Source: an uncultured Eubacteriales bacterium (lineage in GTDB: Bacteria; Bacillota; Clostridia; Oscillospirales; CAG-272). From it: DNA of 64,000 nucleotides. This document shows positions 34,443 through 43,420 of the stretch, piece after piece. Below the pieces are notes generated by a model that ran no database searches, was not told the origin of the DNA, and was given only the letters and a program-made list of their open reading frames with translations. The stretch is from the NCBI GenBank assembly GCA_934432725.1, contig CAKRZE010000011.1, forward strand, positions 1 through 64,000, in the 5' to 3' direction. Both the position numbers and the translations under genes were made by a program. The number at the start of each line of letters is the position of its first letter. Within the stretch, counting starts at the first letter, position 1.

Positions 34443-35903
34443 ATGAAGCTGTCCGCGCTTCTTTCCGGCATTCCCGTACTCCGCATTTTTCCTCCCTGCC
34501 CCGATGACGCAGAGGTCACGGGGATCTGCGACTTTGCCGCAGCCGCTTCTCCGGGAGAACTGTTCCTCTGTATCAGCGGCATCAGAACAGACGGTCACCT
34601 GTTTGCAAAAGATGCCGCAGCCCGGGGCGCACGGTATATCCTGTGCGAAAAAGTGACCGATGAGATCAAAGCAATTGCCGAAACCGGAAAAGCAACCTGC
34701 ATCCTGACGGAAAGCACACGCTCCGCAGCCTCTTTTCTCTGGAGCAACTGGTATAGAGCCCCGCAGGACGGCATGAAAATCATTGCCGTCACCGGAACCA
34801 ACGGAAAAACCACCGTTTCCCATATGCTGCACGCAATTTACCGCGCTGCCGGGAAAAAGCCCCTGCTTCTCGGCACCATCACAAACACCCTGACCACTCC
34901 GGACCCCTGCGAGCTGTTCCGGATTCTTCGCGAAGCACGGGACAGCGGGACCGACACGGTGATCATGGAGGCGTCCTCCCATGCACTTGCACTCCGGAAG
35001 CTGGACGCGCTTGCGCCGGCATTTGCCGTTTTTACCAATCTGACGCCGGAGCATCTGGACTTTCACGGCACCATGGAAAACTATTTCCGCGCCAAAGCTT
35101 CCCTCTTCCGAATGGCGAAATTCGGCATCATCAATGCTGACGATTCCTATGCGGCGGAGCTTGCACGCAGCGCCTCCACGCAAAACCGCTTCTATTCCGC
35201 CCTTCGGGACGATGCCGACTTTACTGCGAAAAACATCCGGTATCAGGGCACGGAGGGCATCCGGTACGAATGTCTGACGCACAACCATCTGTTCCGCATC
35301 ACCTCGCCGATTCCCGGAAGATTCACGGTTTACAACACGCTTGCCGCCGTTGCCTGTTCATACACGGACGGAATCAGAACGGACTGCATCCGCTATGCGC
35401 TGAAGGGATTGTACGGCGTTGCGGGAAGGCTGGAGCGGATTCCGCTGAACCGGCAGGATTTCTCGGTCTATCTGGATTTTGCACATACGCCGGACGCCTT
35501 GGAAAACGTCCTGCGCGCCATCCGGTGCTTTATGCGGCAGGATCAGCGTCTGACTGTACTGTTCGGCTGCGGAGGAGACCGTGACCGAAGCAAACGTGCT
35601 GCCATGGGGGCGGTCGCCGCCCGGCTTGCCGACTGTCTGATCGTCACATCGGATAATTCACGCTCGGAGGATCCCTCGGACATCATTGACGAAATCCTGA
35701 GCGGCATCCCTGCGGCAAAGCCGCACACCGTGATCATCAGCCGCCGGGAAGCCATCGAATACGCGATCCTCAGCGCTGCGGAGGGCGATGTCATCCTGCT
35801 TGCCGGAAAAGGACATGAAGCCTATGAGATCAACCGCGCCGGAAAGCATCCCTTTTCCGAACGCGAAATCGTTCTGGAGGCGGTTTCCAAAAGAAAAAGC
35901 TGA
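34443..35903 (+). CDS. murE: UDP-MurNAc-tripeptide synthetase MurE
   Basis: MurE adds the third amino acid of the peptidoglycan stem. The 486 residues have the Mur ligase ATP motif TGTNGKTTVSH, the EASSHAL block, FTNLTPEHLDFHG, YLDFAHTPDALENVL and the C-terminal region. The substrate-choosing motif reads DNSR (TSDNSRSEDP), where meso-diaminopimelate enzymes have DNPR; the arginine is kept but the proline is serine. Diaminopimelate is the likely substrate. GGAG nine bases upstream sets the start at 34443 instead of 34428. Confidence 0.94.
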   Translation: MKLSALLSGIPVLRIFPPCPDDAEVTGICDFAAAASPGELFLCISGIRTDGHLFAKDAAARGARYILCEKVTDEIKAIAETGKATCILTESTRSAASFLWSNWYRAPQDGMKIIAVTGTNGKTTVSHMLHAIYRAAGKKPLLLGTITNTLTTPDPCELFRILREARDSGTDTVIMEASSHALALRKLDALAPAFAVFTNLTPEHLDFHGTMENYFRAKASLFRMAKFGIINADDSYAAELARSASTQNRFYSALRDDADFTAKNIRYQGTEGIRYECLTHNHLFRITSPIPGRFTVYNTLAAVACSYTDGIRTDCIRYALKGLYGVAGRLERIPLNRQDFSVYLDFAHTPDALENVLRAIRCFMRQDQRLTVLFGCGGDRDRSKRAAMGAVAARLADCLIVTSDNSRSEDPSDIIDEILSGIPAAKPHTVIISRREAIEYAILSAAEGDVILLAGKGHEAYEINRAGKHPFSEREIVLEAVSKRKS

Positions 35904-35923
35904 ATGAATCGACAGAACATCCA

Positions 35924-35952
35924 TTGATTTCTGTTTGGTTTTATTGTATAAT
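35924..35952 (+). promoter_or_regulatory. Promoter between murE and murF
   Basis: TTGATT (35924-35929) and TATAAT (35947-35952), 17 apart, followed by ACGC as in elements A and B. It gives murF its own transcript with a leader of more than 700 bases. Confidence 0.8.
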
Positions 35953-36158
35953 ACGCACAGGAACGTTTCCCGTCCTATCGGCATGTTTATTTTTTAAGCC
36001 GGGGCACAACTCTGCCATCGTTCGCCGGTGACTTTGCGCGCCGGCTGCCCACTCACGACTTACTGCGCCGACTGCGGCGTTCCCTGCAGGGCACAGTGCG
36101 CGGCTCTCTGCTGCCGGACACCCACCGCTCCGGCAGCCTGCAAAACGCCGCAAGGCTC

Positions 36159-36660
36159 GCCTGCTTATGACGCAAGAGACTTTTTTCTCCCGGCTAAGCC
36201 CCCACGCTCCGAGCCGAAACCGCCACGATCCCCGGCACCGTACGGTTCATTGCAAGGTCCGCCTGCTCATGACCCAAGGTATTTCCTTCTTCGGGCTGCA
36301 CCACGCCGTTCCGAGCCGAAGCCGCCACGTTCCCCGGCACTGTACAGTTCTTTGCAATGCGCGCCTGCTCACGATCCAAGGTATTTCCTTCTTCGGGCTG
36401 CACCACGCCGTTCCGAGCCGAAGCCGCCACGTTCCCCGGCACTGTACAGTTCTTTGCAATGCGCGCCTGCTCACGATCCAAGGTATTTCCTTCTTCGGGC
36501 TGCACCACACCGTTCCGAGCCGAAATCACCATAATTCCCGGTACTGTACAGTCCTCCGCAGGGCACGCTTGCTGTGTATGACCCAAAGCACTCCCTTCGC
36601 CAAACCGCATCCCGCGCCCGGCACTGCATCGGCTGCGCGGAATGCCCCCCTAGGCACTAT
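36159..36660. repeat. 102-bp tandem repeat array between murE and murF
   Basis: Units begin near 36159, 36261, 36363, 36465 and 36567, exactly 102 bases apart. The units at 36261 and 36363 are nearly identical, and the outer ones are diverged. Each holds CTTCGG/CCGAAG and the palindrome ACTGTACAGT. Because 102 is a multiple of three, long open frames run through on both strands, but none has a start signal. The array lies inside the murF leader. Confidence 0.88.
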
Positions 36661-36684
36661 GATACCAAAACGAGAGGTTGTTTT

Positions 36685-38103
36685 ATGATGATATCCGATC
36701 CGAATCCGTCCGGATTTTCACTCGCGTCTCTTTCCTCTGTGGCAGAAGCCGCTCACGGAACGCTTTTCTGCACAAAGGAGGCGTGCATCACCGGCTTTAC
36801 GCTGGATTCCCGGACCGTCCGCCCCGGGGACTGCTTTCTGGCAATCAAGGGCGAGCATACCGACGGTCATCGGTATATAGAACGCGCGTGGCAGGCAGGA
36901 GCAGCTCTGGTCATTGCCTCCCGCCAGCCCTCCGTCATGCCGCCGTCCGGCAATCTGCTTCTGACCGATGATGTCACAGCGGCACTCGGAAGAATCGCGC
37001 ATGCGCACAGGATGACACTTTCTCCCCTGACCGTTGCGGTTACCGGCAGTGTCGGAAAGACCACAACCAAGCAGATGATCGCCTCCATTCTCTCAGCCGA
37101 CCGTAAAACGCTTGCCACCGCCGGGAATTTCAACAATGAACTGGGTCTTCCGCTGACGCTGCTCTCCCTTCGTCCCGAGCACCGCGCAGCCGTTCTGGAG
37201 ATGGGAATGAGCGCACGCGGAGAAATCGAATACCTTTCCCTGCTTGCACAGCCCGACATCGCGGTCATCACCTGCATCGGAACGGCGCACATGGAGGCGC
37301 TCGGCTCCCGCGAGGCAATCAGGGCCGCCAAAATGGAGATCACAGCCGGGCAACGCCCCGGCGGAACGCTGATCCTGAACGGCGACGAGCCGCTTCTTGC
37401 CGGCATAGACCGCGCCGTCTATGTCTCTCTCATAAATCCGGCATCCGATTTCCGTGCAGAGCACATCCGCGTTCAAAACGGAAGCACATTCTTCGATCTC
37501 CGCACGCCGTCCGGCACAATTGCATCACTTCAGATTCCCGTCATCGGTACGCATAACGTGCTGGACGCCGCCATGGCATGCGCCGTCGGCATTACAGCCG
37601 GCATCGGGGAGGAAACAATGCGCCGGGGGCTTCTGTCCTTTGAAAATACCGGCATGCGGCAGAAAATCGAGACGGTCGGCGGTGTTACGCTCATTGAGGA
37701 CTGCTACAACGCCTGCCCCGAATCCATGACCGCCGCCCTTCGGGTTCTGAGCAGCTTCGGACATGAGGGCGGCAGACGGATCGCAGTGCTCGGCGATATG
37801 CGTGAGCTTGGCTCCGCCTCTGCCGGGCTGCACAGAGATATCGGGCACGTTTGCGCAGCGCAGCAGACAGATCTGCTTTTCACATTCGGAAAGGATGCGG
37901 AGCAGATCGCCGCAGGCGCCTCGGAATGCGGAAAGCGTCCGCAGGAGATCTTCGTCAACCCCGATGTGAACAGCCCGGAAAAAACTGCCGCGGCACTTTT
38001 GAGCATACTGCAAAAGGGTGATACGGTTCTGTTTAAGGCAAGCCGTGCTGTCGCTCTGGAGCGCGTATCCGCTCTGGTCAGACAGCAGCTTGCTTCCGTC
38101 TGA
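36685..38103 (+). CDS. murF: UDP-MurNAc-tripeptide D-Ala-D-Ala ligase MurF
   Basis: MurF adds D-Ala-D-Ala to the stem peptide. The 472 residues have DSRTVRPGDCFLAIKGEHTDGH, the ATP motif TGSVGKTTTKQM, NFNNELGLPLTLL, EMGMSARGEIEYL and DCYNACPESM. The start at 36685 is set by GAGAGGTTG; an upstream extension in frame runs into the tandem repeats. It has its own promoter, unlike most cluster members. Confidence 0.95.
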   Translation: MMISDPNPSGFSLASLSSVAEAAHGTLFCTKEACITGFTLDSRTVRPGDCFLAIKGEHTDGHRYIERAWQAGAALVIASRQPSVMPPSGNLLLTDDVTAALGRIAHAHRMTLSPLTVAVTGSVGKTTTKQMIASILSADRKTLATAGNFNNELGLPLTLLSLRPEHRAAVLEMGMSARGEIEYLSLLAQPDIAVITCIGTAHMEALGSREAIRAAKMEITAGQRPGGTLILNGDEPLLAGIDRAVYVSLINPASDFRAEHIRVQNGSTFFDLRTPSGTIASLQIPVIGTHNVLDAAMACAVGITAGIGEETMRRGLLSFENTGMRQKIETVGGVTLIEDCYNACPESMTAALRVLSSFGHEGGRRIAVLGDMRELGSASAGLHRDIGHVCAAQQTDLLFTFGKDAEQIAAGASECGKRPQEIFVNPDVNSPEKTAAALLSILQKGDTVLFKASRAVALERVSALVRQQLASV

Positions 38104-38133
38104 ATTCCCTGCGCCTCAGGTGACAATTTCCGA

Positions 38134-38176
38134 AGAAAGGACGCTTCCGCCAAGGCACGGAAGCCACGATCATACC
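38134..38176 (+). promoter_or_regulatory. Shine-Dalgarno, hairpin, then start codon (mraY)
   Basis: AGAAAGGA (38134-38141) is 35 bases from the ATG. GCTTCCG (38143-38149) and CGGAAGC (38158-38164) form a perfect 7-base stem with loop CCAAGGCA, leaving about 13 bases. Confidence 0.55.
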
Positions 38177-39169
38177 ATGAATTCATCCGCCGTCTATCTT
38201 ATCCTCCTGGCTCTGACCTTCCTGCTTACGGTGCTTTCCCTCCGTTTCCTGATCCCGAAGCTGAAAAGTCTGAAAATGGGACAGAAAATTCTTGATATCG
38301 GTCCGCGCTGGCATAAATCCAAGGAAGGAACCCCCACCATGGGTGGAATCTCCTTTGTTGCCGTCTCGCTTCTGTTGGTTCTGACGGTCTTTGCCGTGCT
38401 CGCACTGCGCGGCAGACTTAAGGACCCGCTTCTCCTGTTTGTCACGTTCGGCATGGCGCTGCTGAACGGTCTTGTCGGATGCATTGACGACTATACAAAA
38501 TTCATCAAAAAGCAGAACGAGGGACTGAAGGCATATCAGAAATACTTCCTTCAGCTGCTCTGCGCCGGACTCTATCTTTTTATTCTGCGCGCAGCAGGGA
38601 GAATCACGACCGCGCTCTATATCCCCTATTTCGGCGTGGAGCTGGAGATGGGCATCTTCTACTATGTCATTGCCCTGCTCGTCATCACGGGAATCGTCAA
38701 CAGCGTCAATCTGACCGATGGCATTGACGGACTGGCTTCGTCCGAAACCGCCGTTGTCGCGGCGTTTTTCACGCTTGCCGGGTTTGTTACGGCAAATACG
38801 GATGTTTCCTACTTTGCGGCGCTTGCGCTCGGCGGATCGCTCGGCTTTTTGGTCTATAACTTTCATCCCGCGCGGGTCTTCATGGGCGATACCGGCTCCC
38901 TGTTTCTCGGCGGAATGGCTGCGGGACTTGCATTTCTGGCAGGAAATCCGCTCATCATTCTGATTGTGGGCTTTATGTACGTATTGGAGAGCATTTCGGT
39001 GATTCTGCAGGTTTTCTGGGTCCATGTGTTCGGACACCGTCTGTTCAAAATGAGCCCGATTCACCATCACTTTGAGCGCTGCGGCTGGAGTGAGATCCGC
39101 ATTGTAGCTGTCTTCTCCCTTCTGACGGCGGTCTTTTGCGCATTGGGATGGTTCGGTCTTGCCCGATAA
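38177..39169 (+). CDS. mraY: Phospho-MurNAc-pentapeptide transferase MraY
   Basis: MraY makes lipid I at the membrane. The 330 residues have about ten helices and the motifs KEGTPTMGG, IDDYTKFIKKQNEGL, VNLTDGIDGLASS, FMGDTGSLFLGG and SPIHHHFE (the histidine loop). I start at MNSSAVYL, where the first helix begins; upstream codons overlap murF. The usual next gene, murD, is missing. Confidence 0.96.
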   Translation: MNSSAVYLILLALTFLLTVLSLRFLIPKLKSLKMGQKILDIGPRWHKSKEGTPTMGGISFVAVSLLLVLTVFAVLALRGRLKDPLLLFVTFGMALLNGLVGCIDDYTKFIKKQNEGLKAYQKYFLQLLCAGLYLFILRAAGRITTALYIPYFGVELEMGIFYYVIALLVITGIVNSVNLTDGIDGLASSETAVVAAFFTLAGFVTANTDVSYFAALALGGSLGFLVYNFHPARVFMGDTGSLFLGGMAAGLAFLAGNPLIILIVGFMYVLESISVILQVFWVHVFGHRLFKMSPIHHHFERCGWSEIRIVAVFSLLTAVFCALGWFGLAR

Positions 39170-39257
39170 TCCGAAGCCGGATTCCGAAAGCGGAAGGCTC
39201 GGAGCACTCCGGCGATAGCCCTCCCCCGCCGTGCATCATACACGGCACAAATCTCGC

Positions 39258-39295
39258 AGGAAAGGACGCTTTGTTCCGCAAAGCCGGGAAAACAC
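39258..39295 (+). promoter_or_regulatory. Shine-Dalgarno, hairpin, then start codon (ftsW)
   Basis: AGGAAAGGA (39258-39266) is 29 bases from the ATG. GCTTTG (39268-39273) and CAAAGC (39279-39284) form a perfect 6-base stem with loop TTCCG, leaving about 12 bases. Confidence 0.5.
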
Positions 39296-40612
39296 ATGGC
39301 AAATCAAACGCCCAACCAACATGTCCCTCATTCCAACCGCACGGATGGAACCGTTTTCCGTCCGGTCCCGGACGGCGCCGCTCCGGCGCGCAGCGGGCAG
39401 AATAAGCCCCAGGTTCCCCGAAGCAAGCCGCCGGTCAAAAAGCCGCTGATTCCCCGCACCGACCCGATTGTTCAGCCCGACATGATCATCCGGCGCGGAA
39501 ATGTTGACCGCCCGCTGCTTGTCATTCTCATCATTCTGCTCTGCTTCGGAAGCGTCATGGTTTTCAGCGCCAGCTATGCAAGCGCGCTTTCCGAAAAGGG
39601 AAACAGCTATTATTACATTCTGCGCCACCTCGGCTTCATCGCGCTCGGCTCGGTCATCATGGTGGGGGAAATCGCTGTTTTCAGAAAGGGATACCAGTGG
39701 ATTAGGAAAATCACCCCGATTATTTATCTGGTCGGGCTTGCCATGCTGGCGTTCGTTCTGGTTTACGGCACCGCCCTCGGCGTGGCAAAGCGCTGGCTCT
39801 ACATCGGGAGCTTTTCCATACAGCCCTCGGAAATCATGAAATTCGCGCTGATTCTGACGCTTGCAGCCTACTATGCCAAATATCAGCCGCGCATCCTTTC
39901 TTCCAAATTCCTATACTCCAGTCTTTGGGGAGATCTGTACCCGTTCCTTCTGGTTGCCGTCCCCTGCGGTCTGATCGCATTGGAAAACCATCTGTCCGGC
40001 ACCATTATCGTGTTTGTCATCGGCATGACGGTGATATTTGCCGCCGGCTCCCGCAAAATCTGGTTTCTGGTTGCGGCAGTTCTGGCGATTGCGCTCTTTA
40101 TCATCGCCGTCACCTGCATTCCGTATGTTCAGAAGCGCTTTGACGCCTTCCTGCATCCGGAAAACTATGACTCCAACAAGGAAACCTGGCAGACAGATCA
40201 GGGTCTGATTGCGGTCGGCTCCGGCGGTTGGCTCGGCGTCGGACTCGGAAACAGCCGCCAAAAGCATCAGTTTGTTTCGCAGCCGCAAAACGATTTCATC
40301 TTTGCCATTGTCTGTGAAGAGCTTGGCTTTGTCGGAGCACTGTGCGTCATTCTGCTGTTTATTTTGTTTATCATACGGGGCTTTACCATTGCCTTGCGGG
40401 CGCCGGACACCTTCTCCACCCTGACTGCCATCGGAATCACAACACAGCTCGGCTTACAGGCGATCCTGAATATGATGGTCGTCACCGACATCATTCCGAA
40501 CACCGGCATCAGCCTTCCCTTCTTCAGCTATGGCGGCTCTTCCCTGCTGATTCAGATGGCGGAAGCCGGAATGCTTCTGAGCATATCCCGCTTCTCTTAC
40601 GATAAGGAATAA
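39296..40612 (+). CDS. ftsW: SEDS glycosyltransferase FtsW
   Basis: A SEDS peptidoglycan glycosyltransferase that works with the class B PBP at the septum. The 438 residues have ten helices and SEDS landmarks VFSASYASA, GVAKRWLYIG, IQPSEIMKFALIL, GLGNSRQKHQFVSQPQNDFIFAI and LPFFSYGGSSLL. An N-terminal proline- and basic-rich tail of about 65 residues precedes the first helix and is longer than usual. Position before murG favours FtsW or SpoVE over RodA. Confidence 0.92.
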   Translation: MANQTPNQHVPHSNRTDGTVFRPVPDGAAPARSGQNKPQVPRSKPPVKKPLIPRTDPIVQPDMIIRRGNVDRPLLVILIILLCFGSVMVFSASYASALSEKGNSYYYILRHLGFIALGSVIMVGEIAVFRKGYQWIRKITPIIYLVGLAMLAFVLVYGTALGVAKRWLYIGSFSIQPSEIMKFALILTLAAYYAKYQPRILSSKFLYSSLWGDLYPFLLVAVPCGLIALENHLSGTIIVFVIGMTVIFAAGSRKIWFLVAAVLAIALFIIAVTCIPYVQKRFDAFLHPENYDSNKETWQTDQGLIAVGSGGWLGVGLGNSRQKHQFVSQPQNDFIFAIVCEELGFVGALCVILLFILFIIRGFTIALRAPDTFSTLTAIGITTQLGLQAILNMMVVTDIIPNTGISLPFFSYGGSSLLIQMAEAGMLLSISRFSYDKE

Positions 40613-40941
40613 TTCCCCCTGCCAAAGCGCGTATCTGTTTCGCTTCCGACGGTGCTTTGATCCGATTTTTCCGGCGAATGACCGAAGCCGACATGTCCGT
40701 ATATGCTTCGGTCGGAAAGCACGGACATCCATACCCGTCCGAACCGCAGAAAGCACACATGGCACAAGGCAGAGCAAGGACCTCCCGGGACCGGATCCTT
40801 CCGTCACGGATTCCTCTGTACCCGCCCTCAAAGGCGGAGCCGAAGGCTCTGCCTATGGAGCCGCCAGAACCAAAAAATCCGGCAGATACCGCCGCACCGC
40901 CGGCTTTGCTCCCCGCATGCCGACCGGTAATCCTCTGTAAG
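40613..40941. other. ftsW-murG spacer with a hairpin, no gene seen
   Basis: GACCGAAGC (40680-40688) and GCTTCGGTC (40705-40713) form a perfect 9-base stem; TTTCC and GGAAA may extend it outside a bulge. There is no T tract, so a terminator is unlikely. No gene is seen. Confidence 0.5.
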
Positions 40942-40983
40942 AAAGGAGTCTTCCGTGAAAACGCGGAAGCCATAGTCACGATC
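40942..40983 (+). promoter_or_regulatory. Shine-Dalgarno, hairpin, then start codon (murG)
   Basis: AAAGGAG (40942-40948) is 35 bases from the ATG. CTTCCG (40950-40955) and CGGAAG (40964-40969) form a perfect 6-base stem with an 8-base loop, leaving about 15 bases. The stem sequence is nearly that of mraY. Confidence 0.5.
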
Positions 40984-42105
40984 ATGAAGGTTCTTATCAC
41001 AGGCGGAGGCACAGGCGGACACATTTATCCAGCCATTGCCATTGCCAATACCATCCGCAAAAACGATCCCGATGCCGAAATTGCCTTTGTCGGAACCCCC
41101 GGCGGCATGGAAAACCGCCTGGTACCGAAGGAGGGATATCCGATCTATCATGTGGAGATTCAAGGACTGCGCCGAAAGCTCAGTCTTTCCAACATCAAAA
41201 CGCTGATTCTGACCGTAACCTCCGTGGAAAAGGCAAAAAGGCTGATCCGGGAGTTTCAGCCGGACCTGGTTGTCGGCACGGGAGGCTATGTATGCTGGCC
41301 CGTATGTAAGGCAGCATCCGGCATGCATATTCCGACCGCTCTGCATGAATCCAACGCAGTCCCCGGCGTTGCCGTCAAGATGCTTTCCGGCTCGGTTGAC
41401 AGAATCTATACCAATTTCGAAGAAACCGCACAATTCCTGAAGGAGAAGGACAAGATTCTCAGAGTAGGCAATCCGCTGCGCGGAGAATGCACCGCCGTTT
41501 CTTATGAGGACGCCCGCAAGCAGCTCGGCATCACCGGAAAATACCGTTATTTTCTCCTCTCCTGCGGCGGAAGTCTGGGAGCCGACCGAATCAACCGGGA
41601 AATTCTGTCGCTGATGCACTCCTTCACCGCGCACCACCCGGAAATTCTGCATGTCCACGCTGCCGGCTCAGGAAACTATGCCCAGGTCAAGGCGGAATTC
41701 GAACAAACCGGACTTTCCGGATATTCCAATCTGGTTCTGCTGGAGTATATCTACGACATGCCCCTCCGCCTTGCCGCCGCGGATCTTGTCATCAACCGTG
41801 CCGGAGCCATGACCATCTCAGAGCTTGCCGCGCTCGGAAAGCCAAGTATTCTGATCCCTTCTCCGAATGTCACAAACAACCATCAGTATAAAAACGCAAA
41901 GGTTCTGTCAGATGCGGGAGCTGCAATCCTTCTTGAGGAATCTCAGCTGACCGAGGATATTCTTGCAAGAACCGTGGAGGAGCTTTTGACCGACCGTGAG
42001 GAACGCCGGATGCTGTCGGATAATTTCCGAAAATTTTCCGTTACTGACAGTAATAATTTGATCTATAATGATTTAATGCGTCTTGTCAAAAACAAAAAAT
42101 CATGA
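40984..42105 (+). CDS. murG: UDP-GlcNAc--lipid I N-acetylglucosaminyltransferase MurG
   Basis: MurG converts lipid I to lipid II on the cytoplasmic face. The 373 residues begin MKVLITGGGTGGHIYPAIAI with the G-loop, then KLSLSNIKTL, GTGGYVCWP, HESNAVPG, SCGGSLGADRIN and the donor-site NRAGAMTISELAALGKPSILIP. The start follows the family N-terminus; a frame to 40657 is not MurG-like. The ftsQ promoter overlaps its 3' end. Confidence 0.96.
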   Translation: MKVLITGGGTGGHIYPAIAIANTIRKNDPDAEIAFVGTPGGMENRLVPKEGYPIYHVEIQGLRRKLSLSNIKTLILTVTSVEKAKRLIREFQPDLVVGTGGYVCWPVCKAASGMHIPTALHESNAVPGVAVKMLSGSVDRIYTNFEETAQFLKEKDKILRVGNPLRGECTAVSYEDARKQLGITGKYRYFLLSCGGSLGADRINREILSLMHSFTAHHPEILHVHAAGSGNYAQVKAEFEQTGLSGYSNLVLLEYIYDMPLRLAAADLVINRAGAMTISELAALGKPSILIPSPNVTNNHQYKNAKVLSDAGAAILLEESQLTEDILARTVEELLTDREERRMLSDNFRKFSVTDSNNLIYNDLMRLVKNKKS

Positions 42106-42111
42106 TATAAT
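42083..42111 (+). promoter_or_regulatory. Promoter of ftsQ within the end of murG
   Basis: TTGTCA (42083-42088) and TATAAT (42106-42111) are 17 apart, with TG one base before the -10 (extended -10). It is followed by ACGC like promoter A. Confidence 0.85.
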
Positions 42112-42394
42112 ACGCTTAAGAAATCTTTCTTCGAAAGCTTTCCCGGAGCTTTCGCTCCGCCGTGTTCCTTCCGGCACATCTGCTCTCTGACAGCTTCACA
42201 AAAATGCCCGCGCAGGCACGCATTTTTTGCTTCATTTTTTCATATGGCTTTCGCTCCGCCGCAGAACACTGCGTTCTGCCGAACGAAATCAGGCAGCATG
42301 CCTGCCTGTTTTTGTTCGACTATCCTTAAAAACACCCTGCACTGCAAGGAAAAACCGAAACAAAATACCGGAAAAGGAGGCTTCATTTTTCAGC
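42112..42394 (+). repeat. Structured element B (ftsQ leader) with an attenuator-like terminator
   Basis: The leader aligns with element A. It has CGGAGC-TTTC-GCTCCG (42134-42149), a GTGTTCC/GGCACA-type segment, TGCTCTCTG, and AAAAATGC/GCATTTTTT (42200-42228). Beyond it are GCAGAAC/GTTCTGC (42261-42279) and CAGGCAG-CATGC-CTGCCTG (42290-42308) followed by TTTTT (42309-42313). The last is a good intrinsic terminator placed before ftsQ. Confidence 0.65.
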
Positions 42395-43261
42395 ATGAGC
42401 AAAATTCGTTTCAATCAGGGCGAACAGGATGAACGCCTCATGTCCGCCGCCGAGATCATCAACAACGATTCCTTTGAAAGACTGAAGGAAAAAACACTTC
42501 ACAAAAAAATCGGCGAGGTCGTCTTTATCATTCTTGCCGTAATCGTCCTGTGCGGAATTCTCGCATGCGGATACGCATACATGTTTTTTAAAGTAAAAAC
42601 AATCGAGGTACGCGGCAACAAGCTTTACTCCTCGGAGGATATTATCCGCACAAGCGGCATCACCGAAAAGGATAACCTGTTTGCCGTCAAGGAAGCCGAT
42701 TTGCAGGATACCCTTTCTCTGGAATTTCCGTATATCAAAAAAATATCCGTCTCCAGGGTTTTTCCGTCTACACTGGTTGTCACGGTCACAGAGGATTCTC
42801 CCTGCTACTACACGGAAATCGGCGAAGAATATTATCTGCTTTCCGAAACGCTGCGCGTTCTGGAGCGTGCCGCCTCTGCCGATGCGTTTACGGACAGAAT
42901 GGACGGCTTGCTGCCCTTATCGCTTCCGGCGGCAACTTATGTTGTGACAGGACGCGAGGTAGCTTTTGCGCGAGAATCCACCTATGACTATATGATGTCG
43001 TTTCTGAATCAGCTCCGCGCCTCCCCGCTGTTCCCGCAGATCAGCTCTATCCATGCATCGGACAAGTTCTCCATGTATATCATTCTGTGCGATCACAGGT
43101 ACAAGGCGATTCTCGGTTCAAATGAAGACATGGAGGCAAAGCTCTCCTTCCTTTCCGCAATCATTGAAGCAAAGTTTGATGAAACAACCATCGCACAGAT
43201 TAATATCAATAAAGTAGAAAGCGCTTTCGTCACCTACGGCAAAAGTCTGTTTGAAGACTGA
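42395..43261 (+). CDS. ftsQ: Cell division protein FtsQ/DivIB
   Basis: A 288-residue bitopic divisome protein. A cytoplasmic part (about 1-44) and one membrane helix (45-65) precede a POTRA domain (VKTIEVRGNKLYSSEDI through VTVTEDSPCYY) and the FtsQ beta domain. POTRA plus position before ftsZ identify it. AAAAGGAGG lies about 14 bases upstream of the ATG. It has its own promoter and a structured leader, so it can be expressed apart from the mur genes. Confidence 0.9.
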   Translation: MSKIRFNQGEQDERLMSAAEIINNDSFERLKEKTLHKKIGEVVFIILAVIVLCGILACGYAYMFFKVKTIEVRGNKLYSSEDIIRTSGITEKDNLFAVKEADLQDTLSLEFPYIKKISVSRVFPSTLVVTVTEDSPCYYTEIGEEYYLLSETLRVLERAASADAFTDRMDGLLPLSLPAATYVVTGREVAFARESTYDYMMSFLNQLRASPLFPQISSIHASDKFSMYIILCDHRYKAILGSNEDMEAKLSFLSAIIEAKFDETTIAQININKVESAFVTYGKSLFED

Positions 43262-43295
43262 AATGTTAATATAAAGTAAATTTTATGAAAAACCA

Positions 43296-43324
43296 TTGCA
43301 TCTGTCGAAAAATCATATTATCAT
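43296..43324 (+). promoter_or_regulatory. Possible ftsZ promoter with a dyad
   Basis: TTGCAT (43296-43301) and TATCAT (43319-43324), 17 apart. TATCAT pairs with ATGATA (43334-43339), a dyad over the transcription start. Confidence 0.5.
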
Positions 43325-43420
43325 AGATATATGATGATAGCATTGTAGCTAATTATAGTTATTGTCACATATATCATGTATACTACCGGGGTGCGGGTTG
43401 AAAAAACAGGAGGAATCACC

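Noticed and set aside
36194..36610. 138-codon minus-strand frame made of 34-residue repeats
   Set aside because: It follows automatically from a 102-bp repeat that is a multiple of three. There is no ribosome site, and similar open frames exist on the other strand.
40680..40713. Terminator after ftsW
   Set aside because: The 9-base stem is perfect but no T run follows on either strand.
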